From Phallusia mammillata (lineage: Eukaryota > Chordata > Ascidiacea > Phlebobranchia > Ascidiidae), in NCBI GenBank assembly GCA_003260075.1, contig QLIY01000520.1:37084-101083 (forward strand): a stretch of DNA of 64,000 nucleotides. The letters are read 5' to 3'. Numbering within the stretch: position 1 is the first letter of the stretch; every line of letters begins with the position of its first letter. Under the pieces are notes generated by a model. That model had not been told where the DNA came from. It was given only the letters and a program-made list of their open reading frames with translations, and did no database searches. A program made the translations under genes and the position numbers. Shown in pieces: positions 1 to 11,791 of the stretch.

Positions 1-1239
1 TTTTGGTAAAAACGCTTATCTTGGAAATCTGATAAACATGAGATAAAATGCTGATTATTTCCTTGGACTTGAAAGGAATACATGAAAAGTTCCTTCTGCG
101 ACCCAAAAACTTATAAAAGATGTATGGTTTGTCAATATTGTAGGAAAATTCAGACAAAAACTGTAACAGAGACTGAGAGACTAATTAAATTAAATGTTAT
201 GGAACTATGAAAAAAAAACTTACAATAGAGACATTGTCAAGATTACATAGGACATCCAGATATCGACCTTTCCTCGCGTTAAACCCTACGGACGACCAAA
301 CGTCACCTAAATTCTTTCACATTCTATTTTCTTTTTTTATCAAACGTTTTCATTTACTTCCAATGGGTGTTAAATTTACCCCTTTAAATTTTATTCCTTC
401 GGCGCAGAACGATTTTATTATAGTTTGATGGTGCGTAGTCGATATGCGAACCCTTCGCATTGCGACTCTCAGCGGCAAGCCGTATACCCGAGATAATTTA
501 ACGGCTTTTCGGATCGTTAGTTTCTAAACCAGATACAACTCATATAAGTGTCAATATTTTGTAACTTTAACAACAATAACAACTGACCAAAATTTGAAGA
601 ATTTCTAACATTTGTGGTCTCTATCATTACGAAAACCACATAATCTTGAACATTTTGTGTTGAAACTGATGATAAATTAAAGTAGCCCACCCTGCATGAT
701 GTCCTACTTAAAAACGCTTTAGTTGGTGTGAATGAAAAGTCCCAGCAGCCTGTCAGCAAATGCTTCAGTTGAAACCTTATCCAGGTCAAATTTTAGAAAT
801 GTCCTTAGAAAAGTATTATATTTAACCTAAAAGCTTCAAACGTACTTTGCTATTTCATACTTTATATATGATATGTTCAAGGATTCTGCACATCCACTTG
901 GCAGAAGTTTGGTCTTTGGGATGTTTCTGCAGTTGGTGAAAAATTTCAGTTCTAAATCTTTAAACATTATCTTTTAGTCCTCAAAAATACCGGACAAAAA
1001 TGTTATTGCCAAACAAACTCTAAAATCAGATTTTTGACGAGAAAGAAATGCAAGTACAAGTAGCCAATCAGTCGACCACGATAAGTACAAAGACTATCGG
1101 CAGTTGACCGTGACAGACGTGTTTTCTCTGCAACCGAGTGCCTTTTTCAACTCCTTTACAGGGACTTAAAGATTTGCGATTCTGTTTTCGTTAGGTTTAA
1201 CTGGATGCAGACGGCTGACCAACACTCGCCTTACTTGCT
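1..1239. other. Upstream non-coding DNA
   Basis: I see no exon with convincing splice sites or a recognisable protein here. Reading frames are short and low-complexity. The right part presumably contains the 5' UTR and promoter of the SLC23 gene, but no TATA box or other decisive promoter element was seen. Confidence 0.5.
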
Positions 1240-3595
1240 ATGGAGAATTCTGATCAAAAGCAAACGAACCCCACGGCTTCGAAAGAAAATGAGTCGGTTG
1301 AGACAGTGGCAACCCACGGAATCAACTCGTGGTTACTTTACTCGATTGACGAATCGCCACCATGGCATCTTTCGCTGTTGTTTGGATTGCAGGTATTTCA
1401 ATTCTGATGGCTTCTTACCTATTGTGTTTGGATTTAATTTTTTAAACTACAAAGTAACAATATAAATAAAGCGTTTACATGTCATTGTTTAGTTTCATTT
1501 GTTTATCGACCCTGGTGTTTACGTCTATACCGCCTGGTTAATGAAAGGATTTCTCTGCATTAAACATGTGCGGTTCAGGTGCAACAAACAAAATGAAAAA
1601 AAAGTGAAAAATATTTCTGAAACCTTATGTGTTGTGCTTTCTCACAATGGCCAAGGCCAAGACCCGAAGCCTTATAGTTACCACTAGGGCTTAATTACTA
1701 TCAACTAACAAATTCGACAAAAGAGGTGTATTGATGAAGGTGATTTAATGCATCGAAATTACTCTTAGTTGACAAATTCAATGAATTTTAATTCATCGAT
1801 TCAATGCTACAGCACTGTCTGCTATCCATTAGCGGACTGATGGGGGTCCCGTTGCTCCTGGCAGCACACCTCTGTATCCATGACGACGACATTGGAAACC
1901 AGGCGAGAGCTTACCTGATAAGTTCGGTGTTCTTTATTTCTGGTATCTCAACGCTTCTGCAGACAACCCTCGGAAACAGGTGAGATGGCATATATAGAAC
2001 ACGGTTTTATTTATTTGCTCCACTTGTAGGTTCGTTTGCACACCCCTAGAGCAAGAAATTTACATTTATATGTGTTAAAGGTAAGGATGGACATTATATG
2101 TTGTCTACCACCTTTAAACTTGTTAAGTGCAGTAGAAGTAGCCGCAAGTAAGGGTAGGATTGCTGACTATTCAATCCTTGACGCTAAAGGAGTTAAAGTG
2201 ATTTATTGACTTTAACGGTGTACCGGAAGCTGGTTTCTATGTTGCGGTTGGTTACAAACCGCTGTTTCACACTTTAACGGGTAGACTAGGTGTTTGTTTT
2301 TCCGATTAGAATTAGGCTATATTTGCGCATAGGCCATCTCAATGAAATCGTTACACCAATCGGCAAAGTACAAGATAACCTGGTCGTTTTTGATACTAGA
2401 TCTGTGATGCAAAGTCAAGTAAATGATTGAATTCAAGTATTTTTACGGTGATAATGCCCACAACGCACTGGGACGTTTTGTTGTGACACTTTTATTACTA
2501 CCTAAACTGATTGTCTTCATAACTTCATATTTTTGTGACCTGAAATTACCGCTAAAGTAAAACTGAAAAATATTCAACATGTTGTTTCATAGGCTGCCTA
2601 TTCTTCAAGGAAGCTCATTTGCGTATCTTGCTGCAACTTTCGCGACCCTCGCTCTTCCGCACAACAAGTGCCCCGATCCCCTGCCTCAGGGAACTTTTAA
2701 CTCAACCGTTACTTTGTACAATGACACTGATGGCGAAATATTAGATGGAAACCAGTTGTGGATGAAACGAGTAATGGAGGTGTGAAAACGTTTTTGTAAC
2801 TTAAGCAAAAACAATTTTTTAAAGGCATTGACACTGCTGTACAGTTCAACACCGTATAAACTGTGTACATTTGCATACTGTACCAGAGCTTTAAGTCGGG
2901 CCGGGCGTTTCAGGCCCGGGTTTGGTTCCAGGCCAGATTCGGCTTAGGTTTCTCAAAAAACGGGCCGGATTCGGGACTGACTTTACACTCTGTGTCAGCA
3001 TTTTTTTGGAACAAATTAAACTAGCTAAGTAGCTAGTTGCTGGGCCTGACATAATTCCAAACAATCTTAAAACGTCTATTTAAGACCAATTGTGTATTGT
3101 GTTTGTTGTCTTGGTCTTTCCTGAGACTTCAATGTATAAGACTGTCAATTAAACTTTCGGGCCTAACCGGGCTTCTTAAAATTGATTTGAGTTCAAATCC
3201 GGCTTCAAGCTTGTACTTTCGGGTTCGGCCAGGTTCGGGCCGGGTTCGGGCTCCAATTTCTGGCCCGTTTACAACCATGTGCTGTACGTACAACAAATAT
3301 ACTGTACAAGGCCTTACACGAATCCTACCGTGTCAAACATATACATATTACACGATGGCCTTAAGTATTTTTACAGATTCTCACCCTTCAATAGCAGTCA
3401 TCCAACCAATGTAAAATGACACCGATTACCTGTGTCTTTTCAGTAAATTTAACGCCAAAATAGCGATGCTTATAATGTCAGAATCAGTCAACATAACTAT
3501 CTTTAAAAACGAGATATAAATCGTACCCTTTTTGCAAATAGGCTTTTGTGTTGACTGACTTTAATGTCAAAATACTGCTGCTTAATAAAAATGTT

Positions 3596-3664
<69 letters not shown>

Positions 3665-3989
3665 TTTTTGCACTGCGGACCGTTTTAAAACTAAAATTTT
3701 GTCGCGGACGGGCCTTAACGTTCACGTTCAGGAACGAACGTTATCAGTTTTATGATTGCGTTACAAAAGCATTTAACCCGAAACAGTTTACGGCCTGGTT
3801 ACAAACTTCTCACGGGCCGGTACTTGGGCGCGGCCCGGTAGTTGCCGACCACTGGAATACAAGATTGATTTGTATTAACAGGTACAAGGGGCAATGGCTG
3901 TGGCTTCGTCATTTGAGGTTTTACTCGGTCTCACTGGCACGGTCAGCTTTATTCTACGCTATATAGGACCTTTGGCTGTCACGCCTACG

Positions 3990-4049
<60 letters not shown>

Positions 4050-5260
4050 GTTGGATTTGTTCGCAGTTGCACCCCACCACGCTGCCACAAATTGGGGGAT
4101 CGCTTTGTTGTAAGTTAATGCATATGAGGATTTCATATCACAAGTCATAAACAAATCAACTTGCTGTGCATGCTTGCTGTAACTCACGTATTTTTGCTCG
4201 CTGTAACTTAGTCTATACTTAATAGGTTCTTGAACCTACACATGAAACAATAATAACATTTTGTTTAAATCGATTACTGATATTTGATCTATAGTGCATT
4301 ACGTACAGCGGGAGGGTAAAATTAATCCGATTTGACTTTCTAGTTATGAAAAAAGCCCTTGCATGAACTCTCTGACACTAAAGTTAAGAACTCAATTAAC
4401 CCCAGAACACTTTTTTTCAGCACTTCTTTCATTCTCATACTGACATCACAATACTTGAAAAACTTTGCTGTCCCGATTCCGACCTTTAGTGTGAAGAAAA
4501 AATGTCATGTGAAGAGGTATCAAATCTTTAAAATGTTCCCGGTAAGAAGTATATCACACCTTAGTGGACTATTTGACCTTTAAGATTTTAGTTTCCAGCT
4601 ATCTCAAAGACCTTGCAAAACAAATTTCATTGGAAAGAAATCACAAGTTGTGATTGCTTTGAAGTAAGAGTGAACTAAAAACCTCAATTTCGCGTCAGGT
4701 TACATTGCCACCCAATCACCAGGGAGAGTTTATTAGGTGTTTATCCACCTGCTGGATTTACCCTAGTATTGCATTTCGCCAGAAAAGTACCTTAGAGAAA
4801 AATATTTCTGTTCGTTGGGTATGCATTTCCGTTCGTTATAAAATCAATAAAAAAACAATAAGCGTTCCTTAGAAGACAAAAATTTCCGTTCGCTGCTGGG
4901 TATACGCTGTGAACAACAAAAACAACGTGAAACCTGTTTGTTCGAAAGGTGGTACACTTCGACATTGACTTATTTATGCGTTGCGTTACTAAAGACAAAA
5001 GTCGCAGCTAAAACTACACACCAGTGAAAATGTGTGGACTATATACCCACCAACGCCACCTCATCGTGTAGTGGCAAACAAACAATGTTTTACCGCATTA
5101 CGGTTTGACAAATTCTGTGTTTAGTGGTGCAGTTTACGCATAATGAAGCGCGACAGACAAGTAGGTATTCAATCGGGTGCCAAAAAATACATTTAATTGC
5201 GTCTCGAATACCCTGACCAAACCAAAGTCACAAACTACCTTAAACCGAAAAAAAACATAT

Positions 5261-5303
<43 letters not shown>

Positions 5304-8300
5304 ACAAAGAATCTAATAGAGACTAGAAGCTAAGTAGGTAGCTCGACAGCGGACTCACTGTAAGCATAACGCATTTAGGCGTTGCCCGCCCACTGAGTAT
5401 AGAAGAAACGAAATAAACCAAGAATTTGGTACCGAAAATGCATTGGATTTAACAACGAACATTGACCAGAATTGGTTTAATTTTTTTCAAAAATTTTTCA
5501 TTAAGCAATTTAGAACCTTCCTCTTCAAAACCTTTGCTTAAGAAAATTAAGTCTTGTTATTACGTGCAAAACTAAAGAAATATTCTACCCATAAGTGTAA
5601 AATATGCTCTCCAGTAAGAAATTCATACACAGGTGGTCGAGAATCACTCATTTTTAAATGCATCCGAAACTAAACTAGTTAAATGTTTTTTTTAGATCTA
5701 CAATCGTAGGAAAATCTACTAACGCAAGAACTCACAAAAAGGCCTACTGATTTCCAAAAGGTGGCGCAACGGAGCATAAGCTTTTATGTGGCAATAATTG
5801 CTCAGCCATTTGCTGAGTCAGCAATTATTGCCATGGTAAAAGCCTATGCTCCGTTACGCCACTTCTTGGAAATTAGAAGGCCTGTCTGTGAGTTCTTGTG
5901 TTAGTAGCTCTACCACAATCGTCCTGTATTTGATTTCAAAACATTTTTTAAGGTAATCATCGCCATGGTATTAGGTTGGATTTTTTGTTGGATTCTTACA
6001 GTGACTGATGTGCTTTCGCCAGACCCCAGCAATCCACAGCACGTTGCAAGGGCAGATTTCAGGATTAATGTCCTCAAAAATAGTCCGTGGTATATTTTTT
6101 TGAAATTGTTTTGGTACTTTTGTTTTGACGTTAAAAAGCACAATTTCGTTTTACAACCAATGTAACCGGTTTGCGATGGCCTTTTAAACTTTGTCTCAAA
6201 TCGTTAGATCTTTGCATCAAGATGGCAAAAAATGGTTAATATAATACTCTTGTTCTGCTTTTAAAGGTTTCGTGTGCCTTATCCGTTCCAGTGGGGCTGG
6301 CCTAAAGTTACACTGGCCGGGGTAGTTGGGATGAGTGCGGGTGTACTTGGCTCAACCATCGAATCGATAGGCGACTACTACGCATGCGCAAAACTAGCGG
6401 GCGGTCCTCCTCCACCGGACTACGCAATTAACAGGTCAAGTCAACCCCCATTTTTTGGCTTTTTACTGTTTTTTAAACAGCTTTTGTGGTATTTTGCCCT
6501 ACAGGGGAATATGTTTCGAGGGAATTGGTTGTGTGATTTCTGGTATTTTCGGAACCACTACAGGTACGACCTCGTACAGCGAAAACATTGCTGCCATTGG
6601 TATTACACGAGTTGGGAGTCGCAGAGTAAGTCGATGTAAAACTTTGCTTGACATTTCCACAAGATGGCGCACCAGAGCGCTATTTTTAATTTAAAGTTAC
6701 ACAAAATAGATTTGTCAGCATGAATAACCGATTTGACATGTGCTTGATCGTGCAAAGTGCATAAGTAGAAAAAATGTTCGTGAAATTTTTAAGAGTTTTA
6801 ATAAAACTTAGCAAAACTACGTTCAAGATTGCGAAGAAACAAACATTAAAGACAACTTAAATAAGCAGTTGGTTTTGCTTAATACATTTAATCTCTAAAC
6901 TTGCTTTCAATTAAATGCATAGCCTCAAAGCAAAATATGCACTTTACAAGGTACTTCAAGCTGCTGGTTTTCTTCTCGTACTTATTGGTTGTTTGGGAAA
7001 ACTTGGAGGTATTTTTGTCCTCGTTCCGGAGCCAGTTATCGGCGGTTTGTTCATGGTTTTATTTGGAATGATAGCAGCTGTGGGACTTTGTAACCTTCAA
7101 TATGTGGATCTCAATTCTAGCAGGTAAAGGTGTGATTAAAGCGGTAACCAAAGTAATATTTTTAACACATTTATTTTCATCTTACAAAATTGCAGCTAAA
7201 TTGCCTTTTGTCGATAAAAAAACGAGTTTAAAAAACAGTGTTGTAAGATTGGACTCCTGTTAAATCTAAACCAATATCAGGTAAAAATTGCACCCATACC
7301 TCTAGAAATTGCACCCATACCTCTAGAAAAATCTAAACCACTCGGTGCAATAGTTTGGACAGTACAGAATAAAATTCTCAGCGATACATTTCAAAATTCT
7401 AAACGGCAAGAAACAAATTTCAACTTTTACCAGACAATGAAGGTATAGGTAAAATCATTTTGCTGATAAACTTTATCTTTCAACTTTAGAAACATCTTTA
7501 TCATCGGAATTTCAATTTTCCTTGGACTCTCTGTGCCGGAATGGACAAAAGTTCACCCAAACGCGATCCAAACAGGAGTGATTGAAATAGACAACATTTT
7601 TACAATTATTTTGCAGTCACCTATGCTGATTGGTGGAGTTATCGGCATGTTTTTTGATAACACTCTTCCAGGTAAAGGAACGTACATTGTTCTTTTGTGA
7701 ATCATTCACTGCCTAATCGCCGGAAAGATTTTTAGTCATATCATATTTTTTTAGGAACTGATGCCGAACGCGGATTTACCAAATGGCGACAAAGTTACGG
7801 TGACGGTTTTGAAGATCATTCGTCGATTGAAGAAAAACAACGAAAATGCTACTCTTTGCCGTTTTCCACTGAATTCAGGTAAATATAGCAAAGCGAACTA
7901 GTGATGCAACGAACCCGCCTTATCCTAAAATCCCCAATCTGACGGACTAAACTTTGCATTGTAGATGAAATTATTTATGACACTTCAAAACAACTTTCAC
8001 AAAACGTAAGCAAAACAAAACCTCGATTAATTTGCAGACAACTTGACATGTGTTTACTATACATTAATTAGTTTATCTATGATGTTTTAAACTACAGATA
8101 TTGAGTTTAGGACCAAGACCGAATCGTCGGCAAAACGGCACAATCGACTAAAATATTTCGGCCAACCGAAACTTCGGTGCACACTAGCCCCCCCCCCCTT
8201 ATCCTAAAATCCCCAATCTGACGGACTAAACTTTGCATTGTAGATTATTTATGACACTCCAAAACAACTTTCACAAAACGTAAGCAAAACAAAACCTCGA

Positions 8301-9118
8301 TTAATTTGCAGACAACTTGACATGTGTTTACTAGGCATTAATTAGTTTATCTATGATGTTTTAAACTACAGATATTGAGTTTAGGACCAAGACCGAATCG
8401 TCGGCAAAACGGCACAATCGACTAAAATATTTCGGCCAACCGAAACTTCGGTGTACACTATAATACAAATCAACCCTTAACCTTAGACGTACACCTTTTG
8501 CGGAGTAAATCGTATTCAAAAGAGATTTGCAGTTGTGGAGACTCGAAAAAATCGATTAAGCAGAGTTATAAGCCGGACCGAAATCAGAGCACGAACCCAA
8601 GCATAAAAGCCTGAAACCCGATACGAACAAGAAATTTCGTTTTACAACAGACCCAAATTATGCACAAAATTTACCAACGTGGAACTACGACAAAAATGTG
8701 AATGGGTGTTAGTAACCTTTAAATAAAGTCTGTTTCACTCACATTTAAAACTTTACCCAAACCGAGCCCAACCGGAACCCAGACTGCAATGTTCGGCCCG
8801 ACAACTTTAAGACAGGAAAAACTAAACAAACCTATTTCCCACAAACAATGTGTTGATAGATATTCTTGCAGGACACAAGCTGTGTTATCATGGTGCTATG
8901 GTTTATATCACAACTCAACACCTATACCATGGTGCTATGGTTTCTACCATAACTCACTTATACAAACCTATACCACTTACAAACTAGAAACTTTAGTTTA
9001 CATTATACGCAGGCTGGCCAAATATTTTCCCATATTTCCGCAATACGAAGAGCGCACCAAAAAGGCTCTTGACGTTCAGGACAAATTACTCAACGGCCAG
9101 AAGGACTTGGTGTTGTGA
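1240..9118 (+). CDS. SLC23 family nucleobase/ascorbate transporter (12 exons)
   Basis: Multi-pass membrane transporter of the nucleobase-ascorbate (NAT/SLC23) family, about 600 aa, close to the usual family length. Exons: 1240-1392, 1813-1979, 2593-2779, 3882-4109, 4421-4541, 5953-6089, 6267-6434, 6505-6625, 6951-7123, 7490-7671, 7755-7878, 9013-9118 (stop TGA 9116-9118). Family landmarks in order: [15 protein letters not shown] at the N-terminus; [54 protein letters not shown]-like [38 protein letters not shown]; signature segment [51 protein letters not shown]. The usual vertebrate signature is PNIGxxxIT; here Glu replaces Pro and Ala replaces Gly. Substrate (ascorbate or nucleobases) cannot be decided from sequence. 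Exon 4 is interrupted by a C57 run (3991-4047) that replaces roughly four codons after TPT; reading resumes in a conserved frame at [21 protein letters not shown] read this as a masked assembly gap, not a pseudogene. Confidence 0.9.
2886..3290. repeat. GGGCC-rich dispersed repeat in SLC23 intron 3
   Basis: A degenerate element rich in GGGCCGG and TTCGGG motifs. It shares long stretches with 39553-39831, including GTCTTGGTCTTTCCTGAGAC and TTCGGGCTCCAATTTC. A further fragment of the right end lies near 47845-47915. Non-autonomous and non-coding; class not determined. Confidence 0.6.
3597..3664. other. C68 run, probable masked scaffold gap
   Basis: Sixty-eight consecutive C in SLC23 intron 3. 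The flanks are not duplicated. Interpreted as a size-estimated gap written as C, by analogy with the exon-interrupting run at 3991. Confidence 0.6.
3991..4047. other. C57 run inside SLC23 coding exon 4, probable masked gap
   Basis: The run begins after codons for TPT and ends immediately before GGG TTG GAT, which resumes the conserved SLC23 sequence. It would encode polyproline in a transmembrane region and shift the frame relative to the downstream part, so it cannot be normal coding sequence. About 12 native bases appear to be missing. Confidence 0.75.
5262..5303. other. C42 run, probable masked scaffold gap
   Basis: Forty-two consecutive C in SLC23 intron 5. Flanks (AAACATATA and ACAAAGAATC) are not duplicated. 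Confidence 0.55.
5716..5907. mobile_element. Fold-back MITE in SLC23 intron 5
   Basis: Nearly the whole 192 bp is an inverted repeat with a short loop around 5815. Termini are CTACTAACGCAAGAACTCA and its complement ending GTTAGTAG. The arms carry GTGGCGCAACGGAGCATA and the matching TATGCTCCGTTACGCCAC. No coding capacity. The same terminal sequence recurs at 41772-41795. Confidence 0.75.
7287..7329 (+). repeat. Short tandem duplication, two units of about 21 bp
   Basis: ATTGCACCCATACCTCTAGA occurs twice head to tail in SLC23 intron 9. Intronic; no function apparent. Confidence 0.7.
7899..8460. mobile_element. hAT-type MITE (TAGTGATGCA family) in the last SLC23 intron, internally duplicated by a masked gap
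   Basis: Left terminus TAGTGATGCAACGAACC and right terminus ending TTCGGTGTACACTA match the complete element at 60542-60969. The interior appears twice because of the gap-associated duplication at 7920-8459. The 8-bp flanks do not match, so the target-site duplication has decayed or is confused by the assembly. Confidence 0.7.
7920..8459. repeat. Direct allelic duplication around a C10 run (8188-8197)
   Basis: Copies 7920-8187 and 8198-8459 both begin TTATCCTAAAATCC and differ by a few substitutions and small indels. Read as two overlapping contig ends (probably two alleles) joined by a 10-base placeholder. Confidence 0.75.
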
Positions 9119-11791
9119 TCGAAGTGTTTTGTTCACCCGAACTGCATTGTGGTAATCGGCATAACGGTTGTTTTTAAAGTACTTTTTTGACTTTTTTTGT
9201 TCAAATTTGGCAATGACTTTAAGACACAAAAGAAAAGGCACGTAACATGACACCACGATTATATCTGTCTGTTTTTTTACGTTTATTTCCTATACGTTGT
9301 GATAAATTGAACATTGTATTCACACTTTTAAGATTCCTCACCATTACGGAAATTATTGTTTATAAGGTTGGATGGTTAATACGTGGTTATAACCACAGCC
9401 GACTTTTTGTTTTGCGACTAACGTGGTCACGCTTTTTCAAACGTGTTGGCAAGTGATTTGTATTTTGCAACATTTCTCGCATATAATAGAATTCAAGATA
9501 CTTTTTTTACGGACGTAACGCGTCGTCAAGGTTTGATAAAAATGTAGTTATGATTGTTAAAAAAAATTCCAACCTAATATCAACATGCTAAAATAATGCG
9601 AAACCCAAAAGTCGGAAAATCTGCATTTCAGAAACAAAATTGCACCGCCTCTTACAAGCGTTTTGTACCAACAAAGTAAAACTTATGTTTGTTGAAGGTG
9701 GTACGTGCCGTATAATCATCTGTACAGTAGTTGACTCATTAACGAAACATATCTGGTTTACAGCTTTACAAAATCTAAAACTCGTAGCAATGGGCAAGCA
9801 CACCATGAAAATTGTGATATTTACAACGTTTCGTTAGTAGCAATCAAAGGGCTAGTGGAAGCGTTTTGGTTTGGTTTCTGCCCCCCTTGCATTTATTGTG
9901 TCTCAAAGAATACTACGATGCAGACGTTTTGCAAGTGTATATGTATCACAGTGACCGTAGTTTTGTATTGATGTATTCTGGGTGAAAATGTGACTTTTCA
10001 ACGAGCAAAATATCATCCTTGCATCGTTTTAAAGGCTCCTCTTTGTGTTTTACTATCGTACTGATAATATTGCACAAACAAATTACACATAACATCAACA
10101 TCTGTATACCTGCTACAAGTTACTTGTTTAATTAATGCAATGTTGCTTGTGTAATTGTTTTGGATTTTCTTGTGTAATTGGTTCGAAATTTATGTACATC
10201 CCTTGGTACAAAATGATTTTAAGGTGTATCTTGGCTGATGTAAATTTGTACATTGCTGCTATGAATTTGTACAAAAGTTGGAGAGCTTCAAAATAACTAC
10301 TTCACAATCGTTTTTTGGACCTTGAAACGGTTTACCCTACTACCAGTGGTGGGATATATTTTTTGTCTGCCAGTTCTACAACAAAAGTCATATTTTTCAG
10401 TCGGTTCTGTTTCAAAAAGTCCATTGACAGTAACCAGTAATGCTAACCGGTTCGCTGGTCTCATAAAATTCGTGAGACGTTTCTAGAACCAGTGCTAACC
10501 GGCTAAATCCCACCACTGCCTATAACAGAAACTATTGGCGAAAGTCTATTGCTGCATTTAAAGACTTTTTGTGTTTTAAAGTTTTTTTAATTTTACGCGC
10601 TATACTTTCAAATGCTTTCTCTTAATCGTTGCATTGTTTTGAAGCTTGTTGGGTTCTTGCATCACGTCAGCAGATTCTGTATACATAACCTAACTAAACC
10701 TAACTGAAAAACATCATTGTAATTTGGAACAATGAAGCAAGTGCGTATAACAGTTCACGATAGTACTTAAGCTCTAAAACAAAATTGTATGTATCATAAA
10801 CAAGTACACCAATGACATCACGTACAGACAAACGAAGCACCTATTTATTTCGCAATTGGAACGACTCCATTGTGTCGAAACAATCACTGCGTTGTACATT
10901 CATCTTAATTTCCGCTTGTGTGCGTTACGAGGCAGCGATGCCAATAGACACCAGATCACGTAGCCTCAAAGCTTTATAATACAGCTGATATTGCTTAGAC
11001 CGCAATTGTGGTGTCTGTTTTCAGTGACATTTGATATTTGAGCAGCACAGTGAGATGAGAATGGGTAGCCGTTTGTCAAAATAATTGATGCATGCTATTG
11101 AGGTAATGAATTGTGATTCGAATTTGTTAAAAGTAAATTAACCAACAGTAAACCTTTTATTGTATTTCCACGTATGCTGTTTACGAGTTAATGAAAGGTT
11201 AGATACACGATGCATTGCAATAAATATTGTTTCTTATTATGAAACGTAACTTAGTTGTTCACTTTATGAGCAAGATAAAAGTTTGCGTATGCTTTACTTA
11301 GACTTCCATTGGTCTTTAGTCACGTAGAAGTATTCAGCTACATATTTAAAAAAAAAAGTAGTTCTGGGTGCTTGGAATGCAAAATAAGTTATTAACAGTA
11401 AACGTAAGGTAAGCATTACTAGACGTTTACTTAGAGATTTACCCAGGGATCAGGGTTCAGATAGTCAGGTAACCTTTGGAAGTTTCGTAAGTTTCGATAG
11501 GCGTTGAGACCGCTAGTGCTGCAATTAAAAATGTTGCTGAGCAAAAAATCTTCTTTTACAAAGCATAATGTAAAATAGGGGCACAAAACACTAAGAGGCC
11601 CCGGTCTAATTTGGCTGATTTTGCTAATAGGATGTGAATTACCATTTTTAATTTGCATATTTTTGACCGATATCTTATGTACATGAACACCAGCTGGTTT
11701 TAACTCATGTAAAACGCAAGTATAGATTTAGGTTCGTTTGTTCTCCAGGAACGGTGATTAAGGTTCACAAATAACTCTGAAAGCAGTGGTA
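9119..11791. other. Intergenic DNA between SLC23 and the lectin-peroxidase gene
   Basis: Contains the SLC23 3' UTR at the left, one MITE (10344-10518) and the presumptive promoter/5' UTR of the next gene at the right. No further exon could be supported. Confidence 0.5.
10344..10518. mobile_element. Short hAT-type MITE (CAGTGGTGGGAT family)
   Basis: 175 bp bounded by CAGTGGTGGGAT and the complementary ATCCCACCACTG. Flanks CCTACTAC and CCTATAAC match at 6 of 8 bases, consistent with an old 8-bp target-site duplication. The interior is the reverse of 22138-22312. Confidence 0.8.

Noticed and set aside
3564..4187. Polyproline and polyglycine reading frames over C/G runs (also at 30901-31170, 33026-33362 and 56399-56581)
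   Set aside because: They consist of homopolymer runs read as masked gaps, with no conserved flanking domains.
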